Shown here piece after piece: positions 1 through 11,536 of a DNA stretch of 64,000 nucleotides; the stretch's first letter is position 1, and each line of letters opens with the position of its first letter. The stretch is taken from NCBI GenBank assembly GCA_013180625.2, contig SNVD02010198.1:248001-312000 (forward strand), written 5' to 3'. Below the pieces are notes generated by a model. It did not search any database. It was given only the letters and a program-made list of their open reading frames with translations, and was not told the origin of the DNA. The DNA comes from Boswellia sacra (lineage: Eukaryota > Streptophyta > Magnoliopsida > Sapindales > Burseraceae). The translations under genes were made by a program, and so were the position numbers.

Positions 1-119
1 TTAATTTATAGATGAAGTCCTCCCTTTTTTAAGAAATTTTCGTACAACACATGACATTTTACATTAATAGCTGTGCAAGAAATACTTTAAATAAACTATT
101 GTGTTGTTATAAGATACAT

Positions 120-664
120 TGATGTAGAATGAATTAGGGATATTTTTAATATTTTTTGGGATTTTGAGTTGTAATGAGAATTACAATTATTTTCCTAGTT
201 CAATTAGATTTCAATTAGGATTTCGATTTGATTTTAATTTTATTAGGTAATATTTTACTTCCTTATGTAGTTATTTGCTTATTTTCTTAGGTCTTTGGCC
301 ATTATAGAGAGAGTCTTGATTGTTATGCTTTGAAGGCTTTGAAAGATGAATTAATAAAACATATTCTCCCCTTTTTATCGCCTCTTCTCCTCTCCCATTT
401 TCTTCAATTTCTTCTACCCTTTCTCTCTATCTCTCTTATTATATCTCTCCTTCTATCTCCCTCTCTATTTCTCTCCATCTTGTCCTTATTCTATTCATAA
501 CTTTTTCTATATTTCTTCTATTCCCCTAAATTTCTATCTATTTCTCTTTCTCCCCTAAATTTCTGTCCTATTTCCTCTCCTAATTTCTTCCAAATCTTCT
601 CGCCTTCCCTCTGTCTGATTTTCCCCTTCCTTTCTTTTAATTTGAAGAACCTTATTTCTCATCA
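120..664 (+). mobile_element. Solo LTR related to the element at 23863-25701
   Basis: It starts TGATGTAG and ends CTCATCA. Both ends and the pyrimidine-rich 3' half resemble the LTRs of the non-autonomous element at 23863-25701 read on the minus strand. The flanks are TACAT on the left and TATGT on the right (TATAT in the second copy), a plausible eroded 5-bp target duplication. No internal region or second LTR is present. The same solo LTR sits at 10524-11068, so insertion and LTR-LTR recombination predate the segmental duplication. Confidence 0.72.
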
Positions 665-712
665 TATGTACTTAAACACGAAGTGGTGTATGTTAAAGAA
701 AGTGTTTGCATA

Positions 713-716
<4 letters not shown>

Positions 717-749
<33 letters not shown>
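717..749. repeat. (TG)n microsatellite
   Basis: Uninterrupted TG dinucleotide run of about 33 bases just after the solo LTR. The duplicate copy near 11125-11141 is shorter and followed by TATATA. Confidence 0.97.
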
Positions 750-752
<3 letters not shown>

Positions 753-936
753 ACTTCTTTAAAAATGGGAATATTTTTGTCTTTTTGTCCTGCAAAAATG
801 GTTAAAAGTAACCACAAGCTTAAATATGGGTCAAATTAAAAGTTATTATATGTTGTGTATGAAATTAATATTTAGAATTCTCTTGCAATTTTTCGACCAA
901 TGGAAAACCTTGAAGTAGGTCGGGGAGCTGAGTTAC

Positions 937-1139
937 CTACGGGGCAAAAATGCATGTGATTGTGTAAGCTGCAAAGGCGCATATGCGAGCTCCTAGTAAT
1001 AAACTTGTTATGACAATATTAGGTTGATGCATAGCCAGAGGTAGAAGGAAAATCATAATTAAGATGAACATAACCACCAAGGAAACTCTGCGACCAGCTC
1101 TGTCAACTGTTATTGCAGCTAAAACAAGCCCTGGAACCT
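937..1139 (-). pseudogene. MFS transporter copy A, exon 4 (relic)
   Basis: This is the 203-nt homologue of exon 4 of copy B (11334-11536). It encodes the VDRAGRR loop region and the following two membrane helices of an SV2/organic-cation-type MFS transporter. The acceptor AG is altered (CAATAG in place of CCAGAG). The last codons before the donor read GCC CCG TAG, giving a stop, but the donor GTAAC is retained here while copy B has lost it. Only this exon and part of exon 3 of copy A lie in the window; exon 5 would be to the left of base 1. Confidence 0.82.
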
Positions 1140-1646
1140 ATTGAAAATTAATTTTAGTTTCATGTTACTAACATAGTTGTTGAGTTAAAAAGCTTAAGCT
1201 ACCAAGTGCATGTATTGTCATATAATGTGGTGTAGACTTCTTTGTGTGTAATATGTTCTAGACTATATTCGAACTCAAATATCATTTGACCAAAAGCTTA
1301 AGTTGATAGGTACATACTGCATGCCTTCTTCAGAGTGACATTGAACATATATATTCCATCACATGTAACCAAGACCAAACTAAACCAAACCCAAATACTG
1401 CATAATTCAAAAGCTTAAGGTGACATTATATTTATAGCTTACCTTAAATAACTAGATTATATTTTATACTATTAGGAAGAGTATGGACCAAACCAAATCG
1501 AAACTCAACTAAAACTTAACCAAAAAGGTCCAATCACAAGACTGTAGACCAAACAACCCCAATTCAAATCTATTTGAGCCAATAACTAGATTATACGTAA
1601 ATACATGAGATGTAAGGATTTAAACTGATGACATCGACTTTGATGC

Positions 1647-1867
1647 TATTGAATATAATGAAGGAAAATGTATTAATTTGAATGAATTACAAGGTACTAT
1701 GACAAGCCAATTTATATTCTTGATACAATTATAAATATAGTAGTAAATCATATATACAAGTAAAGAAAATAATCTCAATAATGATGATTGATTGTCTAAT
1801 TTATGCCTAAACTAAAGGAGAATCATATCAATCATATATATGATAGAATCATATGTATATGGTAACA
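1647..1867 (-). repeat. Copia 1 3' LTR
   Basis: 221 bp, TGTTACC at its 5' end on the minus strand. Compared by eye with the partner at 6234-6456 it shows about 15 substitutions and two single-base indels. The terminal CA is eroded to TA here. Confidence 0.93.
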
Positions 1868-1876
1868 TCCCCCCTC
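1868..1876 (-). other. Copia 1 polypurine tract
   Basis: The minus strand reads GAGGGGGGA immediately before the 3' LTR, the expected position of the plus-strand primer. Confidence 0.85.
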
Positions 1877-1880
1877 AAAC

Positions 1881-4627
1881 TCAAGTTGGTGATATAGAAG
1901 CTAACTTGAGTTTGGAAATCAACTCACGAAACCGTCCTGGAGGATGACTTTTCATAAAAATATTAGCTGGTTGATCAACAAAGGAGATTGAACTGAGTTG
2001 GACAGTACCACAGACAGTATGTTGTCGTATGAAATGACAATCAGTCTCTATATGCTTGGTACGCTCGTGAAAAACATCATTGTCAGCAATTTGAATGGCA
2101 CTACGATTGTCACAATAAAGTGAAGTAGCATGAGTATGAGTGATTCCCATATCTTCAAGTAACCAATGAAGCCATAGAAGCTCTTTTGTAGTATCAACAA
2201 TAGCACGATATTCAGCCTCAATACTAGATCGTGCTATAATAGTTTGTTTCATACTTCGCCAGGAAATAAGAAAGTCTCCTAAGAAAAAGCAGAAGCCTGT
2301 AGTTGATCATCGATTAGTAGGGTCACCAGCCTAATCAGCATCAGAATAGGCAGTCAATTGAGGTTTAGAATGAGCTAAAAAATGAAGTCCATAAAACAAA
2401 GGACCCTTGATATATCGAAGAATGTGAACAATAGCTACGACATGTGTGGATCGAGGAGCCAATAGAAATTGGCTAACAATGTGGACAGCATAGGCAATGT
2501 CAGGTCTAGTAACAGTGAGATAGACAAGACTACCCACTAGTTGTCGATAAAGAATTGGATCATCAAGGGGCATCTCATCCCAAGAATTGAGTTTAACATT
2601 AGGCTCTAAAGGAGTGGAAATCTTTCTATTATCACTTAACCCAGCTCGAGCAAGTAGTTCAAAGGCATATTTGGCTTGAGAGAGATAATATCATCAGAAG
2701 TAACCTCTGAACCAAGAAAATAGTTAAGATCACTAAGATCTTTCATCTCAAAGTGTTGACTAAGAAAATGCTTGAGTTTCGAAATACTAATAATATCATC
2801 CCCTGTAATAATCATGTCATCCACATAAAGAAGAAGAAGAATGCTTCCTTTTGAAATCTTGCGTACAAAAAGGGCAGAATCATGAGAACTAGAAGTAAAG
2901 CCAAATTTTCCAATAACAGATCTAAATTTGGCAAACCAAGCTCGAGGTGCTTGTTTGAGACCATATAGAGCACGACAAAGCTTACAAACTTTGTTTGGAG
3001 GATGTGGGCATCCTAGAGGTGGCTGCATATAAACATCCTCAGCAAGATCGCCATTGAGGAATGCATTTTTAACATCCATCTGAAAAAGACTCCAATGTCG
3101 AATAGCAGCAACTGCGAAAAGATTTCTAACAGAGGTAAGTCGAGCAACTGGAGCAAATGTCTCCTCATAATCAATTCCATATTCTTGAGTATACCCTTTA
3201 GCAACAAGACAAGCTTTGTTACGTTCAATAGAGCCATCAGATTTTGTCTTGATTTTGTAGACCCATTTGCAACCAATCATAGATTTGTTAGAAGGAGGAT
3301 CTACTAAGTCCCATGTATAAGTTTTTTCAAGAGCCTGTAATTCATCTACCATTGGTTTCTGCCAATCAGGGTTAGTACTAGCTTGACAATAAGATTGGGG
3401 TTCATACAAGGAAAGAATGGTAGAAAAGCAATGATAATCTCTAAGTTTAACTAGAATTTCTCTTACCCGAGTGGAACGACGAAGGATAGGAGAAGATTCA
3501 AATTGATTAGGTTGTACATCAGATCCATCAGACATAACAGATTCATCAGTAGGCAACGTGGAAGTATCAGGTGCATCTGAATGAGGCTCAGAAATCAAAA
3601 CTTTATCAATGTCAACAGGGAACAATGAAACATAATGATCATTGAAGAAACGAGGTTCAGAAATACAAGGGACTTCAAATTTGGACATCGAGGAGAACAT
3701 TTTATGCTCCCAAAAAATAACATGACGAGAAATACGAAGACGCTTGGAGACAGGATCCCAACATCTGTAACCTTTATGTTCAATACCATAGCACAAGAAA
3801 CAACAAAGACGAGCCCGAGGTTCTAACTTGGTGCGTTTATGAGGTTGAAGAAGGACAAAACAAACACAACCAAAGACCTTAAAAATATTGTAATCAGGAG
3901 GATTACTGAAAAGACGTTCATAGGGTAAAACATTACCAATGATAGGAGAAGGTATACGATTGATTGTATAAACAGTTGTTAGTACAACTTCACCCCAAAA
4001 ATGTTCTAGACATGAGGCAGAAATTAAGAGGGCATGAACAATTTCCAGTATATGCCCATGTTTCCTTTCGGCTCGACCATTTTGCTGAGATGTATAAAGA
4101 CAAGAAAAATGAGAAAAAGTTTCCTTTTCTCGAAGAAAAATTTGAAATTTGGAATCCCTGTACTCCATGGCATTATCAGCACGAAAAATTTTGATTGATC
4201 GAGAAAATTGAGTTTTGACCATATTAACAAAGTCTTGATAGATTGTAGGTAATTCAGACCTATTTTTCGTGAGATATAACCATGTAAAACGAGAATAGTA
4301 TTCAACAAAAATAACAAAATATTTTGAACCACCCATAGTAAGATTTGGTGAAGGTCCCCAAATATCGAAATGAATAAGATCAAATGGACCAACAGAAATA
4401 GATTCACTATTATTAAAAGGTAAAGCAATTTGTTTAGCAAGTTGACATGAAAAACAATCAATATTTTCATCATAAACTGTACCTAACAAACGACTAGATT
4501 TTAAAAGTCGTAAACAACCAAGGGAGACATGACCAAGACGTGAAAGCCAAAGACTTAAGGATGACTTTGTTGTTGTCGATGCTATATTGGATTTATTTGA
4601 TATTGATGAAGGAAGATGAAGATTCAT
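1881..4627 (-). pseudogene. Copia 1 pol: integrase, reverse transcriptase, RNase H
   Basis: The main open frame (4627 to 2636, 663 codons) holds the GAG-pre-integrase segment, the integrase core (HFDIWGPSP, a later DNAMEY acidic residue, SQQNGRAERKH) and the RVT_2 reverse transcriptase up to the catalytic YVDDM box. It breaks near 2636. RNase H follows in two further frames at 2573-2331 and 2252-1881, the latter with the SSIEAEYRA and KHIETDCHFIR motifs typical of copia RNase H. Enzymatic motifs remain, but at least three frame breaks separate them from gag. Confidence 0.93.
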
Positions 4628-4678
4628 GAGCTCAAATAGATGACCAACTCTACGGCCTGTCCCAAGAACCTTGCCCGT

Positions 4679-5975
4679 TTATGGATCCTGAACACAACAA
4701 CCAGAAGAAGAAAAAGTAACATTAAGACCAAGTTCACATAATTGACCCACAGATAGAAGATTCAATGTGAGGTTTGGAATGTAGAAAGTATTTGGTAACT
4801 CTAAAGTAGAAATAGAAATATGACCGACATGGCTAACATGCATTGAAGAACCATTAGCAGTGTAAATAACTGGCATGTTAGAATAACAATATTTAGAAGA
4901 AAATATATTAGAATCTGAAGTCATATGATTGCAACACGCAAAATCAAAGTACCATGATGGATTACCTGAGTTAGTAGTTAAAGTGAAAATTGAGGAATTA
5001 CCAGACTTGGGAAGAACTTGTTGAAGAATGGACTCAAGATCACTAACAGAAAAGGTTTGGGAAGAGGAACTAGTACTGGAACCCTGATTATTATCTTCAG
5101 CAGCAACAGCAGAGAATTGAGACTTACTCTTGGAGTTACCTTTTTGTTTTAATTGACGACTTTGCTTAAGAGGAGCTTTAAGACAAACTTTGGCAAAGCG
5201 TCCTGATCCAATCTTACGACAATAGCAACAAATGCGGGTAGGACATTCACAAATAAAATGTCCAGTCTCATGACAATATTTGCATTCCTGGGAAACTAAG
5301 GATTGAATAACCATAATAGTGTGTGTATTTTGAGTCTGAAAAGTAGTAAAATGAGTCTCTTCAGAGAGAAGTTCAGTAACAGCACTGTCAAGAGAAGGTA
5401 GAGGTTGGTGATGGAGCAATGATGCACGAACCGGTTCAAACGTGTCATTAAGTGCCATGAGAAACTGTATCAAACGTTGATGATCTTTATAAGTCGAGAA
5501 CATTCTTTCATCTTGAGAACATGACCATGAAGGTTCTGATAGTCAATTGATCCCAAAGATACTACATTTGAGAAAGATATTCATGAATTGATTAACCTGA
5601 AGATTGACATAACTAATAAAGATTGCGTTGAAGTTATTACCGATGAGCCAAATCTGTTGTGCTGTATCTAGTTGATAAAAAATCCCACAAAGATCTGGCT
5701 GTATGAAAGCAACCAAATTGGAGATTGATGGATGGTATAGATATATTTCTAAACCATGTAATAATCTGGTGATTTTTTGCATCCCAATCCTCTTGTCGTT
5801 CAATGAATTTTTCATCTGGATCGTCTTTTTGTTGCATTGGCTCAAGAAACTCTCCAGTGATATAACGCCATAATTTTCGACCTTTAAGAAAGCTACACAT
5901 AGACTGAGACCATATAGTATAATTGTGACCATCAAGAAAAACTTGAATTGGTTGGGCAATATCTAACTTCTCCAT
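4679..5975 (-). pseudogene. Copia 1 gag and protease
   Basis: The 5' part (5975 to 5637) is the N-terminal copia gag with the LDGHNYTIWSQSM motif. The 3' part (5503 to 4679) holds a CCHC zinc knuckle (CKYCHETGHFICEC) and the retropepsin site, where the expected DSG-type catalytic triad reads DFACCNHM, so the aspartic protease active site is altered. A frameshift lies between 5503 and 5637. Confidence 0.9.
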
Positions 5976-6220
5976 TAGAAAATAAATCGCAAAAGAGAGA
6001 TTTTAATGTGAAGAAATTGTTTGACCTGAGATGATAATCTGGCCGTGTGGATATTGGACAGCACTAGGAGATAAAATCAAGAAAGGATTTTGGCATGTGA
6101 TTTGAGTTGATGGCTTGTTAACAAACCCATGAATGAACCATGTGAATGCAACTTGTGCTAATGGCTTGACTTTTCTTAAAGACTTTGTACAAATTGGCTG
6201 GAGTAAAAAATTAATGGCAT

Positions 6221-6233
6221 GGCTCTAATACCA
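6221..6233 (-). other. Copia 1 primer-binding site
   Basis: On the minus strand TGGTATTAGAGCC directly follows the 5' LTR. It matches the 3' end of plant initiator tRNA-Met (TGGTATCAGAGC) with one mismatch. Confidence 0.93.
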
Positions 6234-6456
6234 AATTGAATATAATGAAGGAAGATGTATTGATCTGAATGAATTACAAGGTACTATGACAAGCCAATTT
6301 ATAGGCTTGATACAATAACAAATATAGCAGTAAATCATAGATACAAGGAAAGAAAAATAATCTCAATAATGATGATTAATTGTCTAATTATATGCCTAAA
6401 CTAAAAGAGAATCATATCAATCATATATATGATAGAATCATATATATATGGTAACA
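6234..6456 (-). repeat. Copia 1 5' LTR
   Basis: 223 bp, partner of 1647-1867. It ends at 6456 with TGTTACC read on the minus strand, followed on the plus strand by the GATAC target duplication. Confidence 0.93.
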
Positions 6457-6570
6457 GATACCATGTTAAATAACTATTTGATAAAAAACTTGAGCTTTAT
6501 CACAATGAGAATGGAAATTGAAAAGGAGGAAAAAAAGAGTGCAAGAATGTAAAGATCAGTCATGCAATAC

Positions 6571-6777
6571 CTCCCAAGCTTGCCACAAATACGTCCAAGT
6601 AGAGGTTGGAGTCATTCACAGCTTCGGAAAGCATGATACTTAAGCCACATGTACTTTGCATACTACTTAGCTTGGAGGTGAGCAATATGATCCCATAATA
6701 AGTGAATGAATTTCCAAAGAATAATGTCCCTAGGAGAACAGTTGTTCTAGCTAATCTCGGTGAAAAAAGTTTGAAAA
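6571..6777 (-). pseudogene. MFS transporter copy A, 3' part of exon 3
   Basis: Matches the 3' part of copy B exon 3 (12155-12361). The reading FFGNSFTYYG is open here, where copy B has a stop codon at the serine. The exon keeps its GT donor at 6570-6569. Upstream (to the right) the homology ends abruptly at about 6777, so the first half of exon 3 and exons 1-2 of copy A are missing. Confidence 0.85.
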
Positions 6778-8703
6778 TTGGTTAATTGTATGTTCTCACT
6801 TAGTTTTAATACTTTATTAATAATTAAATTTAATTATTAAGAGTTTCATTGTTCACCCAAGTAAAATTGAGCATGCGTTTTGCAAATAATAAAATTTAAG
6901 CGATATGATAATAAAATATTAGTTAAGCATAAGTTTCTTCATAAGTGATCTATAATAAGTGAATGTATGATAAAAATCAATTAGTAAATATAGCTTAAAT
7001 TGTTCAAATAACAAATAGTTAAGTAAATAAAAAAGGGAAGGGTTTTTTTTTTTTACACAAATTTTTTATACCACATATTGACATAAATTGATGACCTTGG
7101 ATCTCACAAAATTTCAGTTGTTCTCAACAAGTTGCATTTAATGCTGTCAATCTATCAATCATTTCAACCTTGAATTTTGTGGATCAATGCATAGAAATAT
7201 ATATTTAGTTTTGTGTCAATTTTTTTTGTTGAACAATTCATTCCCAAAAAAAATATCATAATGAATTGCCCTACCTGTGATAGAAAAGCTTTCACCCAAG
7301 TTTTGAGCAGTGTCTTCACCACACGATAGTTTAACTTCTTTTGAAAGAAAAATCATCCATATATATAGGATTTATGACAAGATTTTTTTCTTTTTACATG
7401 ATTCATAATACAAGTTGTTATATATATATATATATAAAAGGAAGAAATGACTTCACACAAATTATTTGAGGTAAATTGGGAAAAGAATAAAATCTTTTAT
7501 AGTTTTAATAGCGAGTATATCTACATTATTGAATATTGAGAAGAAGTTTTGGAATGAAAACAATTGCAATAGTCTAAATATGATGGATATTTCATAAATG
7601 TTAATTCAAGTACAGATAAATTTACAAAAAATCTCACTTTTTAAAAAAAATAATGCATATTTCTGATATTTATTCAAGCACAATGTCCTAATTACCTTTA
7701 GCTAGCTATGCACAAAATAGAATAATTTGTATCTTTATATATATATCATATATTTAGAACAAAGTTTTCAATATTAAAAATAAGTTACAACTAACAACAA
7801 TTCACACAACACATAATATTTTAAATAAATCAAACAAATATATCAAAAAACTTAAACGTACATCAACCAATTCTACATTCAAAAAAAATATTCATGCACA
7901 AATATAATAAATATTCTGTAAAATAAAAAATAATTAACTTGATAAAAAATACGATCTACTTTTTTCCCCCCTAAATCATCAATTAGATGATGCATTATTT
8001 TAAGTGTACTAACACTTGCTTAAATAAAACGTACAGCACAAAAATCAATAATTATTGTGAAAAATTGACTAATTAAAAATGTTATTACTAAAAAGTACTT
8101 CTAAGAAGCTTCGTATATATTATGGAAAGAAATGATATATTATGCAAAAAATCAATGATTCCTATTGAAATAGGAATTTGAGCCAAATATTACCAATAAA
8201 ACTGAAAACAAGTACGTCAAAAGAAAAAAAAAGTGGAAATATTACCGATTTTTCCAATATTAAATAGATTCACAACCAATTTTGATGCAAATTAAGTTAT
8301 GAAAGTTCTCTGCTTCTCCGTATAAATATGTATCACTTCACAATTTGATCATATCCATCTATTTCATTAATTAAGCAGATTTCGGAACCCACAACGATGG
8401 CTCAAATCAAAGTCCTTTCAGTTGCTCTTGTTCTAGTTCTCATGCTATGCGTAGGTATGTTTTTATTCTAAATGATGATTTTAATTTTGTTTCCTTTCAT
8501 GTAATTTAATATATGAATAATGGTGAAATAAAATTAATCTTCAAAAAATTATTTTGTATGATAGATAAATTACTTTTAGTAGTACAATTATGAACATTAT
8601 TTTAATAAAGCTTTTACATATGCCACATTCATGATCATCTTGTTCAAAACTTGAAATAACAAGAATTTTTTAATATCTTAAAATATCATTGATATTTATA
8701 ATG
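6776..8703. repeat. Duplicated segment carrying the cysteine-rich peptide exon 1
   Basis: About 1.9 kb that matches 38999-40882 in the same orientation throughout, with small indels. It covers the upstream region, first exon and most of the intron of the small peptide gene. No gene is visible in 6778-8396: it is AT-rich, with a TA run near 7417-7435 and a long T run near 7047. Confidence 0.92.
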
Positions 8704-9095
8704 ATTTGTTTTATTTTACTTGGTTCCATGGATGACTATAATCAATGAATTAACTCAAATAAAAGTTTATGACATATATGAATCAAAATCAAGATACTCT
8801 ATGTTTCTTATAATTTTTTGGTTAATTAATTTCCTTATGGTACAATTTGAAATCACCAATTAAAAATTGTTTTACTATTCATCCACAAATTCTTCTAATG
8901 CTTCTTGTTATTCTTTTCCTAATTTTAGATTTCAGCGAGGCGGATGAATATTGCTGTAGAGATCATGCAATGAATACGTGTGTACATGGAAAAAACGATC
9001 AAGAAGATGGTAAATGCTATAAATAATGCCCAGGATGCAAAGGAGCCCTTTGTAAACGAGAAGGCCATAATGTTATTTGTCATTACCAGTGTTGA
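8397..9095 (+). pseudogene. Small cysteine-rich secreted peptide, nonsense pseudogene
   Basis: Two exons. Exon 1 (8397-8454) encodes a start methionine and a strongly hydrophobic signal peptide (MAQIKVLSVALVLVLMLCV). The intron is GT-AG (8455-8928). Exon 2 (8929-9095) encodes a mature peptide of about 54 residues with nine cysteines, beginning with a CC pair and ending ..CHYQC before a TGA. A TAA at 9024-9026 interrupts it between the fourth and fifth cysteines. The cysteine spacing and signal peptide point to a secreted defence- or signalling-type peptide, but I do not recognise the family. The exon 1 splice phase joins in frame with exon 2, which supports the model. Confidence 0.72.
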
Positions 9096-9885
9096 TCATA
9101 TATATCATAATTATCTATATGTCTACAATTTTAATGACTTATGTAAGAATAAAATTATAGATCTTTTGATTTATTTATAATTCAAAATTAGATTGAGAGC
9201 TATTAATATTATTTTTCTATCAAGATTTTATTATTATTATGGCTATTGAATCTCTTAAGGTATGGTATGGTTTGTTGTTATTATCCATATTGAGTTATGA
9301 TTTTTTAAAAAGTCAAACAAAATATTTAATGACCATCATCATCTTTACTAAGTAACCAAAGTGAAAGAAACTTCAGAAAAGGAAGAAAGGGAATAAAGGA
9401 AGAACTGGAATATATAAAAAAATATACTCAATTTTGTTTTGGAGGAAGACAAGCAAGTTTAATAAAAGAATTTTACTAGAATTTATTATTTAGATAAGAG
9501 TAATGAGAATTACAATTATTTTCCTAGTTCAATTAGATTTCAATTAAGATTTCAATTTGATTTTAATTTTTTCTACATTTTATAGCCTATTATTTAGATA
9601 AGAGTAATTGTCAAAATCCTTAAAAACCCATTTGGATATGGATATATGATTGAATTTGAATTGTGAAAAAGATATGTAGTTAATATTAACATAAAATGTA
9701 TTGGAAAATGTATGGTACAAAACATTTAAGCTGAAAATGATTTACTAGATAATGGAAAAGAAATTAGGGTTCACTTAAATGGTTTTGATTATACTTTTCC
9801 ACTTGGCAATCACGAGGATGCATGTTACAAACTTATAAACCAGCAACAAGTTCTTTTGAATTGGATAGACTATCTATAGTATCAC
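9096..9885. other. AT-rich intergenic stretch
   Basis: No gene seen. Bases 9503-9577 repeat part of the solo LTR (compare 172-246 and 10574-10650), so a fragment of that LTR family lies here. Confidence 0.6.
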
Positions 9886-10089
9886 TCAATTGCTTTCCTT
9901 TGGTTCAAATGGGATGAACCAAACACATATTGTTGGAACAACAATTACAACTTCAAAAAGAATGATTGCAGCTGTTTGATGGCAACCATTCACTAATGCC
10001 GCCGCCACAAGAGGGCATATCATTCCACCAATTTTTCCCACTGCATTCGTGAAGCCATAGCCAGTTGACCTGATACAAGTTGGATATAT
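9886..10089 (-). pseudogene. MFS copy B exon 5 (last exon)
   Basis: 68 codons, fully open, ending in TGA at 9888-9886. It starts after TATAG with IYPT, the conserved motif after helix 10, and contains GKIGGMICPLVAA and GCHQTAA of the last two helices. The following 434 bases to 10523 are intron 4 and show no other feature. Confidence 0.9.
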
Positions 10090-10523
10090 CTATATTGGAC
10101 AAATAATTAACGTTGTTAGAATTCTAAAGAAATAAACAATTTGTTCCACAGCACCTAAATGAGTAAGTTGAGTTATTAAAAAATTATAAGACTACTTGCA
10201 TAGCTTTGTATTAAGTAACCATCTTACGCATATAAAAACTTGAGTTTGTCTATGTGTGAGTTAACCCTAAACCCTAATATTTAAGCCTTTTCTTAGTACC
10301 TTCCAAAATCTTCTATTAAAATTTCAATCGTATCCTTTGATATATTTATCAAAAATTTTAAAAAGGTCTAAATAAACTTTGTGTAATATGATACTCCCTA
10401 AACGTTAATTTATAGATGAAGTCCTCCTTTTTTTAAGAAATTTTTGTACAACACATGACATTTTACATTAATAGCTGTGCAAGAAATACTTTAAATAAAC
10501 TCTTTTGTTGTTATAAGATACAT

Positions 10524-11068
10524 TGATGTAGAATGAATTAGGGATATTTTTAATATTTTTTGGGATTTTAAGTTGTAATGAGAATTACAATTATTTTCCT
10601 AGTTCAATTAGATTTCAATTAGGATTTCGATTTGATTTTAATTTTATTAGGTAATTTTTTACTTCCCTATTTAGTTATTTTCTTATTTTCTTAGGTCTTT
10701 GGCCATTATAGAAAGAGTCTTGATTGTTATGTTTTGAAGGTTTTGAAAGATGAATTAATAGAATCGGATTCTCCCCTTTTTATCACCTCTTCTCCTCTCC
10801 CATTTTCTTCAATTTCTTCTACCCTTTCTCTCTCTCTCTCTATTCTCTCTCTCCTTCTATCTCCCTCTCTATTTCTCCCTATCTCGTTCTTATTTTATTT
10901 ATATCTTTTTCTATATTTCTTCTATTCCCCTAAATTTCTATCTATTTCTCTTTCTCCCCTAAATTTCTGTCCTATTTCCTCTCCCAATTTCTTCCAAATC
11001 TTCTCCCCTTACCTCTATCTGATTTTCCCCTCTCTTTCTTTTTATTTGAAGAACCTTGTTCCTCATCA
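10524..11068 (+). mobile_element. Solo LTR, second copy, in MFS intron 4
   Basis: Same ends (TGATGTAG, CTCATCA) and same insertion point as the solo LTR at 120-664. It was copied with the segmental duplication rather than by a second insertion. Confidence 0.72.
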
Positions 11069-11333
11069 TATATACTTAAACACAAAGTGTTGTATGTTAG
11101 AGAAAGTGTTTGCATAGTTTTTTTTTGTGTGTGTGTGTGTATATATAGAACTTCTTTACAAATGGGAATATTTTTGTCTTTTTGTCTTGTAAAAATGGTT
11201 AAAAGTAACCACCTGCTTAAATATGGGTCAATTTAAAAGTTATTATATGTTGTGTATGAAATTAATGTTTGGAGTTCTCTTGCAATTTCTAGACCAATGG
11301 AAAACCTTGAAGTAGTTCGGGGAGCTGAGTTAA

Positions 11334-11536
11334 CTCTGGGGCAAAAAAGCAAGCGATTGTGTAAGCTGCAAAGGCACACATGCGAGCTCCTAGTAATAAA
11401 CTTGTTATGGCAATAATGGGTTGATGCATAGCCAGAGGTAGAAGGAAAATCATAATTAAGATGAACATAACCACCAAGAAAACTCTGCGACTAGCTCTGT
11501 CAACTGTTATTGCAGCTAAAACAAGCCTTGGAACCT
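11334..11536 (-). pseudogene. MFS copy B exon 4
   Basis: 203 nt. The reading runs from the GEVPRL junction through VDRASRR to a CFFAPE end, as expected for helices 8-10 of this family. The acceptor is CCAG. The donor is destroyed: GAG is followed by TTAAC, where copy A keeps GTAAC. Continued reading past this point is intronic. Confidence 0.88.

Larger units (their letters stand above)
1647..6456 (-). mobile_element. Ty1/copia LTR retrotransposon 1 (decayed)
   Basis: A 4.8-kb element read on the minus strand. LTRs are 6234-6456 (5') and 1647-1867 (3'). The primer-binding site and polypurine tract are next to them in the correct places. The target duplication is GATGC (1642-1646) and GATAC (6457-6461), one mismatch. 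The empty site is preserved at 12038-12042 in duplicate copy B. The domain order gag, protease, integrase, reverse transcriptase, RNase H is that of copia. Frameshifts and stops break the polyprotein into at least five frames, so it cannot be autonomous. Confidence 0.96.
1..6777. repeat. Segmental duplication, copy A (interrupted by copia 1)
   Basis: Bases 1-1641 and 6457-6777 match 10406-12362 almost base for base; only the copia element at 1647-6456 is extra. The unit carries a solo LTR, a TG microsatellite, MFS exon 4, intron 3 and the 3' part of MFS exon 3. The left end runs off the window. On the right the match stops at about 6777, where an unrelated AT-rich segment begins (itself repeated at 38999). 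Bases 1140-1641 are intron 3 of MFS copy A and hold nothing else. Confidence 0.93.

Noticed and set aside
11275..11333. Apparent continuation of MFS exon 4 as RTTSRFSIGLEIAR in another frame
   Set aside because: The duplicate copy A shows a GTAAC donor at this point and exon 5 starts with IYPT at 10089. The resemblance is intronic coincidence.
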